DNA of 12,578 nucleotides from CAYLPT01 sp964385645. GTDB lineage: Bacteria; Armatimonadota; Hebobacteria; Hebobacterales; Hebobacteraceae. The translations under genes and the position numbers were made by a program. The notes below the pieces were generated by a model, which was not told where the DNA came from, did not search any database, and saw only the letters and a program-made list of their open reading frames with translations. The first letter of the stretch is position 1. Every line of letters starts with the position of its first letter. Location: positions 1-12,578 of the forward strand of contig CAYLPT010000013.1 in NCBI GenBank assembly GCA_964385645.1, read 5' to 3'. Positions 7,147 to 12,578 of the stretch are shown in pieces.

Positions 7147-7229
7147 CCTCCACGCGGCCGCCAGGGGTTCGCCCCCGCAGAGGTGAACTGGGGGGTAGGC
7201 GCAGCGCACTCCAACCCGAGAGGTTGACC

Positions 7230-8495
7230 ATGGCAACCAAGACCAAGGCAGTCGTCCTCATCGGGGACGGCCTCGGCGACCGACCCATCCCCGACCTCGA
7301 CGGCCGCACCCCGCTCGAGGCCGCCGACACCCCCACCCTCGACCGCATCGCCGCCGAGGGCGAGTGCGGCCTGATGGACCCTATCGCGCCCGGCATCCGC
7401 GCCGGCAGCGACACCTCCCACCTCGCGATACTGGGCTACGACCCCTTCCAGGTCTACACCGGTCGGGGACCATTCGAGGCCCTGGGCATCGGCATGGAGG
7501 TGAAGAAGGGGGACATCTGCTTTCGCTGCAACTTCGCCTCCCTGGAGGGCGACCTCGAGCTGGCCGGCGATGGTCGCTTCACCGGCGCCAGAATCGTGGA
7601 CCGGCGCGCCGGGCGCATCGCCGAGCGCACCCGCGAGTTGGCGGAGGCCCTCGACGGCATGCGGATCGAGGACGTGACCTGCTATGTGAAGGAGTCCGTC
7701 GAGCACCGCGCCGCGCTCGTCCTCCGGGGCCCGGGCCTGGGCCCCCGGGTGAGCGATGTGGATCCCCACGACGCGGGCGTCCCGCCCCACGCCGCCGAGG
7801 GAGACAGAGAGGAGGACCAGAAGACCGCGCGCATCGTCAACCAGTTCGTCCTCCGCTCCTGGCAGGTTCTGAGGGGGCACCCCGTGAACCAGAAGCGCTC
7901 CGCCCAGGGGAAGCCCCCAGCCAACATCCTGCTGCCTCGCGGCGCGGGCGTGGCCCCCGACCTGGAGCCGTTCCGCAGGCGCTACGGCATCGCGGGGGCC
8001 TGCGTCGTCGAGGTGGGGCTTATCGCCGGCATCGGCCGCTACCTCGAGATGACCGTTCCCGAGGTGCCCGGGGCGACTGGCGGCCTCGACACCAACGAGC
8101 TCGCGCTCGCCCGGGCCACCCTGGAGATGCTGGCCAGCCACGACTTCGTGCTCTGCAACATCAAGGCCCCCGATCTAGGCGGCCACGATTCCGACCCTCG
8201 CACCAAGATCGCCGCCGCCGAGAAGGTGGACCGGCTCGCCGCCTACCTGCTCGAGCACGCTCCCGCAGAGCTGCACCTCGCCGTCACCGCCGACCACTGC
8301 ACACCCATCCAGTTCGGCGACCACAGCGGCGACACTGTGCCCCTCGCCATCCGAGGACCGGCGGTGCGGCCCGACTCCGTGCGCGGCTTCGGCGAGCGCG
8401 CGGTCATCGCGGGCGGCCTGTGCCGCATCCGCGGCCGCGACCTGATGCCGATCCTCACCAACCTCATGGGCGTCCAGGGGAAGTTCGGCGCCTGA
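7230..8495 (+). CDS. apgM: 2,3-bisphosphoglycerate-independent phosphoglycerate mutase, archaeal type
   Basis: ApgM interconverts 3-phosphoglycerate and 2-phosphoglycerate in glycolysis and gluconeogenesis in the cytosol. It belongs to the metal-dependent alkaline-phosphatase superfamily. The protein has 421 residues, a normal size for the archaeal-type enzyme (GpmI is about 510). Metal and nucleophile motifs in order: VLIGDGLGDRPI (Asp13), AGSDTSHLAILGYDP (nucleophile probably Ser60), FRCNFASL, NIKAPDLGGHDSD, VTADHCTPIQFGDHSGDTVP. ATG 7230 is supported by GAGAGG ending 6 nt upstream. An 83-nt gap separates it from the SpoIID-like gene and 20 nt from the transporter, so apgM and the transporter probably form one unit. 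ApgM is known in archaea and several bacterial lineages. A phosphonopyruvate decarboxylase-related role is a remote alternative. Confidence 0.93.
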   Translation: MATKTKAVVLIGDGLGDRPIPDLDGRTPLEAADTPTLDRIAAEGECGLMDPIAPGIRAGSDTSHLAILGYDPFQVYTGRGPFEALGIGMEVKKGDICFRCNFASLEGDLELAGDGRFTGARIVDRRAGRIAERTRELAEALDGMRIEDVTCYVKESVEHRAALVLRGPGLGPRVSDVDPHDAGVPPHAAEGDREEDQKTARIVNQFVLRSWQVLRGHPVNQKRSAQGKPPANILLPRGAGVAPDLEPFRRRYGIAGACVVEVGLIAGIGRYLEMTVPEVPGATGGLDTNELALARATLEMLASHDFVLCNIKAPDLGGHDSDPRTKIAAAEKVDRLAAYLLEHAPAELHLAVTADHCTPIQFGDHSGDTVPLAIRGPAVRPDSVRGFGERAVIAGGLCRIRGRDLMPILTNLMGVQGKFGA

Positions 8496-8515
8496 GGCGC
8501 TCGGGGGGACACGCC

Positions 8516-9820
8516 ATGGGCATCGCCCTCGCCCTGCTCGCCATCCTCGCCGCCATGGCGGTGCTGATGTACCTCAACCGCCTCCCGGCGCTGGCGGCCC
8601 TCCCCGTCATGGCGATCGCTATCGGGCTGGTCGCCCGCCTTCCCTGGGCCGACCTGGCCGCCGTCGTCAGCGAGGGCGCCCTCTACCTGCATCAGGCCTA
8701 TGCCACCGCCATGCTCGGCGCCGTCCTGGCCGAGATCGTCTCCAAGAGCGGCGTCGCCGAGACCCTCGTCAAGAAGGCCGCCGAACTCGGCGGCGACCGG
8801 CCCCTCGTGCTCTCCCTGCTGCTCACCGGCGTCGTCGCCCTCCTCTTCACCACCCTTGGCGGCCTGGGCGCGGTCATCATGGTGGCGACCATCGTCTTCC
8901 CCATCCTTCTCGCCCTCGGCCTCCCCCAGGTCGCCGTCGGCGGCCTCTTCCTCCTCGGCATGAGCCTGGGGGGCATCCTCAACCTCACCAACTGGCAGCT
9001 CTACAAGCAGACCCTCGGCCTGTCCACCTCTGTCATCCTCTCCTTCGCCGCTCCCCTCGCCGGCCTCATGGCCCTCGCCGTCGCCGCCTTCGCGGCCCGC
9101 GAGCTCCGCCCCAGCCGTCGGCGTCGCCTCTGGCACGACCCGCCGCCCCACGACGATCGGCCCGCCTTCGCCCCATGGTATGCCCTCCTCACCCCGATCA
9201 TTCCCCTCCTGCTGGTGCTCGGCTTCGGCCTCTACAACCTGCTCGGCCGGCCCCACCCGCCGGTCGAGTTCCCCATCATCACCGCCATGGTCGTTGGCAT
9301 TGCCTATGGCCTGGCCGTCTCTCCCCGCCCGCCCCAGGGGCGCGTCCAGCTCCTCGCCCGCAGCACGGTGGATGGGATTGGCGCCGTCGCCCCAGCGGTC
9401 GCGCTCATGCTGGGGATCGGTATGCTCATCACCGCTGTCACCCACCCCCTGGTCCGGGACCAGGTGCGGCCCCTGCTCGCCGCCGTCCTCCCCAGCACCC
9501 GCCTCGGCTACATAGTGGTCTTCACCGTGCTCGCACCCCTGGCCCTCTACCGGGGCCCGCTCAACATCTGGGGGATGGGCTTCGGCCTCGCCGCCATGAT
9601 GGCCGCTGCGCCAGCCCTCGGCCCCGCCGCGGTCATGGCCGCGCTGCTCGCGGTGGGGCAGATACAGGGCGTGTGCGATCCAACGAACACGCACAACGTC
9701 TGGATCGCCAACTATGTCGGCGTAAGCACACAGGAGATTCTCCGACGCACCATCGTGTACGTCTGGCCGGCCTCCGCTGCCGGCCTTGTGGTTGGGGCCC
9801 TCATGTTCATGGGCCGCTGA
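8516..9820 (+). CDS. Polytopic membrane transporter (possible ion-transporter/GntP-like superfamily)
   Basis: This is an integral membrane protein of 434 residues with about 11-12 hydrophobic segments. They begin at the N-terminus (GIALALLAILAAMAVLMYL) and end at AAGLVVGALMFMG. A basic, histidine-containing loop at residues 196-218 (RRRRLWHD) divides two halves, which suggests two structural repeats facing the membrane in opposite sense. Re-entrant-like Gly/Asn-rich stretches occur at 144-160 (LFLLGMSLGGILNLTNW) and 385-400 (GVCDPTNTHNVWIANY); the second is likely substrate binding. The general pattern recalls gluconate, citrate or C4-dicarboxylate carriers, but I cannot assign a family firmly. 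ATG 8516 has GGGGGGA 6 nt upstream. It follows apgM by 20 nt, so a carboxylate such as glycerate is a tempting guess, no more. Confidence 0.8.
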   Translation: MGIALALLAILAAMAVLMYLNRLPALAALPVMAIAIGLVARLPWADLAAVVSEGALYLHQAYATAMLGAVLAEIVSKSGVAETLVKKAAELGGDRPLVLSLLLTGVVALLFTTLGGLGAVIMVATIVFPILLALGLPQVAVGGLFLLGMSLGGILNLTNWQLYKQTLGLSTSVILSFAAPLAGLMALAVAAFAARELRPSRRRRLWHDPPPHDDRPAFAPWYALLTPIIPLLLVLGFGLYNLLGRPHPPVEFPIITAMVVGIAYGLAVSPRPPQGRVQLLARSTVDGIGAVAPAVALMLGIGMLITAVTHPLVRDQVRPLLAAVLPSTRLGYIVVFTVLAPLALYRGPLNIWGMGFGLAAMMAAAPALGPAAVMAALLAVGQIQGVCDPTNTHNVWIANYVGVSTQEILRRTIVYVWPASAAGLVVGALMFMGR

Positions 9821-9848
9821 GGCGCGGCCCGGCGATTCGACTGTCGCC
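9811..9848 (+). terminator. Tandem hairpins over the transporter stop codon
   Basis: GGGCCGC and GCGGCCC (7 bp, loop TGAGGC containing the stop codon) are followed directly by GGCGA and TCGCC (5 bp, loop of 8). No T-run follows, so this would be an atypical terminator or an mRNA 3'-end stabiliser. Both stems are short enough for chance. Confidence 0.25.
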
Positions 9849-9898
9849 CCCGGACGTGGTATCCCAGACTTGCCCCCGTACCATAGGGAGGGAGCCCA

Positions 9899-10108
9899 AT
9901 GCCCTCAGCCATAGCACACATCGCAGACGAGGAGCGGCGGCGAACCGAGGAGCTGCGCGTCCGGCTGGTCGAGGCGCGCAACGAGATCGCCCAACTCAAG
10001 CACGAGAACGCCCGGCTCCGGGCCCATCTGCGCCAGCGCACCGGCGTCCTCCTGTGGACCATCGCGGGCCTTCTGCTCGCGGCAGCCGCCATCGTCCTCG
10101 TCAAGTAA
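9899..10108 (+). CDS. Small coiled-coil protein with C-terminal membrane anchor
   Basis: I do not recognise a family. The 69-residue protein has a charged helical part (residues 8-47, rich in Glu, Arg and Lys). Spaced Leu/Ile at 19, 23, 30, 33, 40 and 44 and an Asn at 37 give a leucine-zipper-like coiled coil (NEIAQLKHENARLRAHL). One hydrophobic segment follows (about 49-67, VLLWTIAGLLLAAAAIVLV), with a final Lys. This order, coil then membrane segment at the extreme C-terminus, predicts a tail-anchored protein with its coil in the cytoplasm, the reverse of FtsL/DivIC. A very good ribosome site (GGGAGG, 7 nt before ATG) argues that it is a real gene. It stands 78 nt after the transporter and before the propeller promoter. 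It could be an assembly partner of the transporter or a stand-alone membrane scaffold. Confidence 0.75.
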   Translation: MPSAIAHIADEERRRTEELRVRLVEARNEIAQLKHENARLRAHLRQRTGVLLWTIAGLLLAAAAIVLVK

Positions 10109-10166
10109 GCGCACCCTACCCCAGACCTCTACAGCTCCCCGCCTGCAGCGCGGCCCCGGCGGTTGC

Positions 10167-10195
10167 TTGCCCAGGCCCTGGGCCTGTGCTATAAT
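10167..10195 (+). promoter_or_regulatory. Sigma70-type promoter of the propeller gene, with palindrome
   Basis: TTGCCC (10167-10172), a 17-nt spacer and TATAAT (10190-10195) with an upstream TG (10187-10188, extended -10) make the best promoter in the window; transcription should start near 10202. A 15-nt palindrome (GCCCAG, GCC, CTGGGC, 10169-10183) covers the -35 and spacer and could be an operator. The untranslated leader would be about 20 nt. Confidence 0.8.
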
Positions 10196-10213
10196 CGCCC
10201 CGGCTCAACCGCC

Positions 10214-10219
10214 AGGAGG
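10214..10219 (+). promoter_or_regulatory. Shine-Dalgarno site of the propeller gene
   Basis: AGGAGG lies 5 nt before ATG 10225, an optimal site. Together with the promoter just upstream it fixes the start codon and predicts good expression. Confidence 0.8.
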
Positions 10220-10224
10220 CCTCT

Positions 10225-11688
10225 ATGCGGATACCGGCGCGCTCTGCGCTCATTGCGATGGTGCTGTGCTCGGCGGCCCTCGCTCGCCCCGCGTCGGCCG
10301 ACCTCACGCCTCCTCTCTCGGTCCGGTGGGTGTTCTCCCTGAGCCCCGACCGGCTCACCACGCTCGAGCCGGCCGTGGGGCACGGCCGCGTGTACCTCAC
10401 CCACCGGGGTGTGCTCTACTGCCTGGACGAGCGCACCGGCGCCCAGCAGTGGACCCTCGAGCCCGCAGACGCTACCCTCACCACCGCCCCCCTCCTGTTG
10501 GAGAACCTGGTGATTGTCGGCGCCGACGACGGCTCCCTCTTCGCCCTCGAACCCACCTCCGGCGCCGAGGTCTGGCGCACCACGCTCGGCGGCCCCGTCC
10601 GCCCGACCCCCATCCTCCTCGACGGCCTCTTGGTGGCCGGGGCGGGGACCAACGCCCACGGCCTCGACCCGGCCTCCGGCCGGCAGCGCTGGGTATGCGC
10701 CCTCGCCTCCGCCGTCGCCCACGGCCCGGTCACCGACGGCTCCATGCTCTATTTCCTGGCCCAGGACGGCGCCGTCCAGAGCGTGGACCCGGATCCGAGT
10801 GACCCCCGGTTCCGCTGGCGCACCCCCCTCCCCACCGGTCCTCGGGTCTACCCGCCCATAGTCGCCGACCGGCGCGTGATCGTGGCCGGCGGTCGCCGGG
10901 TTATCGCCGTCGCGCGCACCGGCGCTATCTCCTGGAACAGGGAGATGCCCGTGGGCGTCGCCGGCCGGCCCACCCTGATCGAGGACGTCGTCTACGTCCC
11001 CTCTATGGACGGCCGCATCTACAGCCTCTACGCTCGCTCGGGCGCGCCCCGCCGCGGCCCGGACCTCGCGCTCCAGGGCGCCGCCACCGCCGCACCCGTG
11101 GCCACCGACCAGGTCATCTTCGCCGGCAGCTCGGCCGCGCTGGTATACGCGTTCGACCGCGAGTCTGGCGAGCCCCTCTGGATCTACCGCTGTCGGGCGC
11201 CAGAGCAGTTCCCGGACGAGGTCGCGCCTTTCGGCATCCCGGGTCCCCTCGTCGTCGCCGGGGACCTGCTGCTGTGCTTGACAGGGGCCGGCGATCTCTA
11301 CTGCTTCTCGGCCGACGCGCCCGACTTCTCGCCGCCCCGCATCTCCGACTTCTCCCCCGAGCCAGGGGAAGCGCTGCCCGCGCGCCCGGTCCAGGTCAGT
11401 TGCGTGGTCGTGGATGACGGCAGCGGCGTGGACCCCGCCAGCGTCGCCGTGACTGTCAACAACCGCCCCGTCTCGGTCAGCTTCGACCTGGCCTCCGGGG
11501 TCGTGTCCTTCAGCCTGAGCAGCCCCGGGGATGCCAGCCACGCCATCCGGGTGACGGCGCGCGACTACCGCGGCAACGAGGGAACGGAGGAGTGGAGCTT
11601 CCTCACGCACTCCAGCATCACCGCGGCGGACCAGCCCGGCGCCGCGACCGGCCCCGCCTCCACCAGGGGCCTCTTCCCGCCGCGGTGA
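10225..11688 (+). CDS. Secreted eight-blade PQQ-like beta-propeller with Ig-like C-terminal domain
   Basis: The 487-residue protein starts with a signal peptide (MRIPARSALIAMVLCSAALA, probable cut after PASA, residue 25); the Cys15 is not in a lipobox. Eight propeller repeats of the LYxLDxxTGxxxW type follow at about residues 64, 105, 144, 184, 226, 265, 307 and 358, for example LYCLDERTGAQQW, LFALEPTSGAEVW and VYAFDRESGEPLW. This resembles BamB and other PQQ_2-type proteins. The quinone-binding and catalytic set of true dehydrogenases is not evident, so a binding or scaffold role is more likely. Residues 371-460 form an Ig-like domain (VVVDDGSGVDPASVAVTV, VTARDYRGNEGTEEW), and the last 25 residues are a Pro/Ala/Thr tail. 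It is transcribed from its own promoter and ends 16 nt before dprA. An outer-membrane assembly role is possible, but the Ig domain is unusual for BamB. Confidence 0.88.
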   Translation: MRIPARSALIAMVLCSAALARPASADLTPPLSVRWVFSLSPDRLTTLEPAVGHGRVYLTHRGVLYCLDERTGAQQWTLEPADATLTTAPLLLENLVIVGADDGSLFALEPTSGAEVWRTTLGGPVRPTPILLDGLLVAGAGTNAHGLDPASGRQRWVCALASAVAHGPVTDGSMLYFLAQDGAVQSVDPDPSDPRFRWRTPLPTGPRVYPPIVADRRVIVAGGRRVIAVARTGAISWNREMPVGVAGRPTLIEDVVYVPSMDGRIYSLYARSGAPRRGPDLALQGAATAAPVATDQVIFAGSSAALVYAFDRESGEPLWIYRCRAPEQFPDEVAPFGIPGPLVVAGDLLLCLTGAGDLYCFSADAPDFSPPRISDFSPEPGEALPARPVQVSCVVVDDGSGVDPASVAVTVNNRPVSVSFDLASGVVSFSLSSPGDASHAIRVTARDYRGNEGTEEWSFLTHSSITAADQPGAATGPASTRGLFPPR

Positions 11689-11704
11689 GGGCCCGGGGGG
11701 CCGC

Positions 11705-12578
11705 GTGACCGACCGGCAGGCCTGGCTGGCGCTCATCGCCGCCGAGCTCCCTGCGCGCGCCGCGCTCGACCTGCTCGACGCCTTCGGCTCGCTGCCGGCG
11801 CTCATGGCCGCCGACACCACCGAGGTCGCCAGGGTCGGCCGGCTCAGGCCCGCGGAGCTGGCGCGCTTCGCCGAGGCCCGCCGGCGCGACTACGACGCCC
11901 ACCTCCACACGCTCGACCGGCTGGGCGCCCGCCTGGTGACCATCCGCGACGACGAGTATCCGGCCAATCTCCGCGAGATCTACGACCCGCCCCCCGCGCT
12001 GCTGGTGCGCGGGCGGCTTCGGCCCGAGGACCAGCAGGCGATCGCCATCGTCGGCACCCGGCGCGCTACCCCCTATGGCCGCATGGTGTCCGAGACCCTC
12101 GCCCACGACCTGGCCGCCCGGGGCGTCACCGTCGTCAGCGGCATGGCCGTCGGCGTGGACGCGGCCGCCCACCGGGGGGCCCTCAAGGCGCCCGCCGGAA
12201 GGACTATCGGCGTGCTGGCCTGTGGCGTTGATGTGCCCTATCCGCGGGACACCCTGGAGCTGCGGGAGGAGATCGTGCAGCGGGGTGCGGTGATGTCGGA
12301 GCTTCCCCTGGGGACCCCGGCCCGACGTCCTCGCTTCCACGCTCGCAACCGGCTCCTGAGCGGTCTCTCCCTCGGCGTCATCGTCACTGAGGCGCCCGAG
12401 CAGAGCGGCGCGCTGATCACCGCCGGGCTCGCCGGCAACCAGGGGCGCCACGTCTTCGCCGTCCCGGGCAGCGTTAACAGCGAGTTCAGCCGCGGCACCC
12501 ACGCCCTGCTGCGGGACGGAGCCCGCCTGGTCGAGTCGGTCGAGGACGTCTTCGATGAGCTGGGCCTGACCCCCGGGG
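11705..12578 (+). CDS. dprA: DprA, DNA-processing protein (3' end missing)
   Basis: DprA (Smf) binds incoming single-stranded DNA and loads RecA during natural transformation, in the cytosol. From GTG 11705 there are 291 complete codons before the window ends, with no stop. An N-terminal helical region (residues 5-60) precedes the Rossmann domain: YPANLREIYDPPPALLVRG, AIVGTRRATPYG, SGMAVGVDAAAH, GVLACGVDVPYP, RNRLLSGLSLGVIVTEA, SGALITA and VFAVPGSVNS. The family's usual FPxRNR appears as FHARNR, and the GxN before the final Leu-x-x-Asp-Gly-Ala as GTH. Only the C-terminal winged-helix region, if present, is missing. GTG has GGGGGG 4 nt upstream; the gap to the propeller gene is 16 nt, so both probably share a transcript. 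Because the family is broadly conserved, dprA alone does not prove competence. Confidence 0.95.
   Translation, partial: MTDRQAWLALIAAELPARAALDLLDAFGSLPALMAADTTEVARVGRLRPAELARFAEARRRDYDAHLHTLDRLGARLVTIRDDEYPANLREIYDPPPALLVRGRLRPEDQQAIAIVGTRRATPYGRMVSETLAHDLAARGVTVVSGMAVGVDAAAHRGALKAPAGRTIGVLACGVDVPYPRDTLELREEIVQRGAVMSELPLGTPARRPRFHARNRLLSGLSLGVIVTEAPEQSGALITAGLAGNQGRHVFAVPGSVNSEFSRGTHALLRDGARLVESVEDVFDELGLTPG

Noticed and set aside
7164..7175. GGGG-TTCG-CCCC mini-hairpin in the 83-nt gap before apgM
   Set aside because: Only 4 bp, closing pair G-C rather than the stable C-G UUCG form, and no T-run or ribosome site involved. I see no convincing promoter in this gap either.
7722..7752. GC-rich near-palindrome in apgM
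   Set aside because: The pairing needs a bulge and it encodes the GPGLGPRV stretch; proline and glycine codons alone make such runs of C and G.
9836..9865. Possible promoter for the small coiled-coil gene (TTCGAC, 18 nt, TATCCC with upstream TG)
   Set aside because: Only about half the consensus bases match, so it is too weak to list as a feature.
9175..10194. Open frame on the plus strand overlapping the transporter and the small gene
   Set aside because: It is out of frame with the transporter, its product is Pro/Arg/Ala-rich without membrane segments, and it has no ribosome site.
1..12578. Search for CRISPR, defence islands, toxin-antitoxin pairs, transposons, phage genes, tRNA or biosynthetic clusters beyond fatty acids
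   Set aside because: No regularly spaced repeats, transposase, integrase, nuclease or tRNA-like folds were seen; all genes are explained as housekeeping or envelope functions.

Overview
The window is very GC-rich (roughly 70% or more by eye) bacterial DNA. Every gene I can support lies on the + strand, and the genes are packed with 4-8 nt overlaps or short gaps. I see no tRNA, rRNA, CRISPR array, transposon, phage gene or attachment site. The source is probably an uncultured or environmental high-GC bacterium. A plsX-fab cluster, a SpoIID-family protein, an archaeal-type phosphoglycerate mutase and a secreted PQQ-type propeller fit several phyla (for example Armatimonadota-like or related lineages). 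The sequence alone does not fix the taxon.

Layout. (1) Positions 1-5183 hold a fatty-acid and phospholipid initiation cluster in a classic order: plsX (5' truncated), fabH, fabD, fabG, acpP, fabF. It supplies an acyl carrier protein, loads malonyl groups on it, starts and elongates acyl chains, does the first reduction, and passes acyl groups to phospholipid synthesis. (2) Positions 5180-7146 carry a HAD-superfamily phosphatase and a SpoIID/LytB-domain exported protein. Both overlap their upstream neighbour by 4 nt, so they look translationally coupled to fabF. (3) Positions 7230-9820 carry apgM (2,3-bisphosphoglycerate-independent phosphoglycerate mutase) and a polytopic membrane transporter of uncertain substrate. 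(4) Positions 9899-10108 encode a 69-residue protein with a coiled coil and a C-terminal membrane anchor. (5) From about 10167 a convincing sigma70-type promoter with an extended -10 starts a new unit. It holds a secreted eight-blade PQQ-like propeller with an Ig-like C-terminal domain, then dprA, which runs off the right edge.

How the genes may work together: the left two-thirds concerns envelope building (lipid precursors, then a peptidoglycan-acting SpoIID protein) joined to central carbon metabolism. The right end adds a secreted or periplasmic scaffold-like protein and DNA uptake/recombination. No clearly new multi-gene system is visible. The most interesting non-coding signals are a perfect 13-bp inverted repeat inside the start of the spoIID-like gene (5922-5949), a palindrome inside the propeller promoter, and hairpins around acpP and after the transporter gene.
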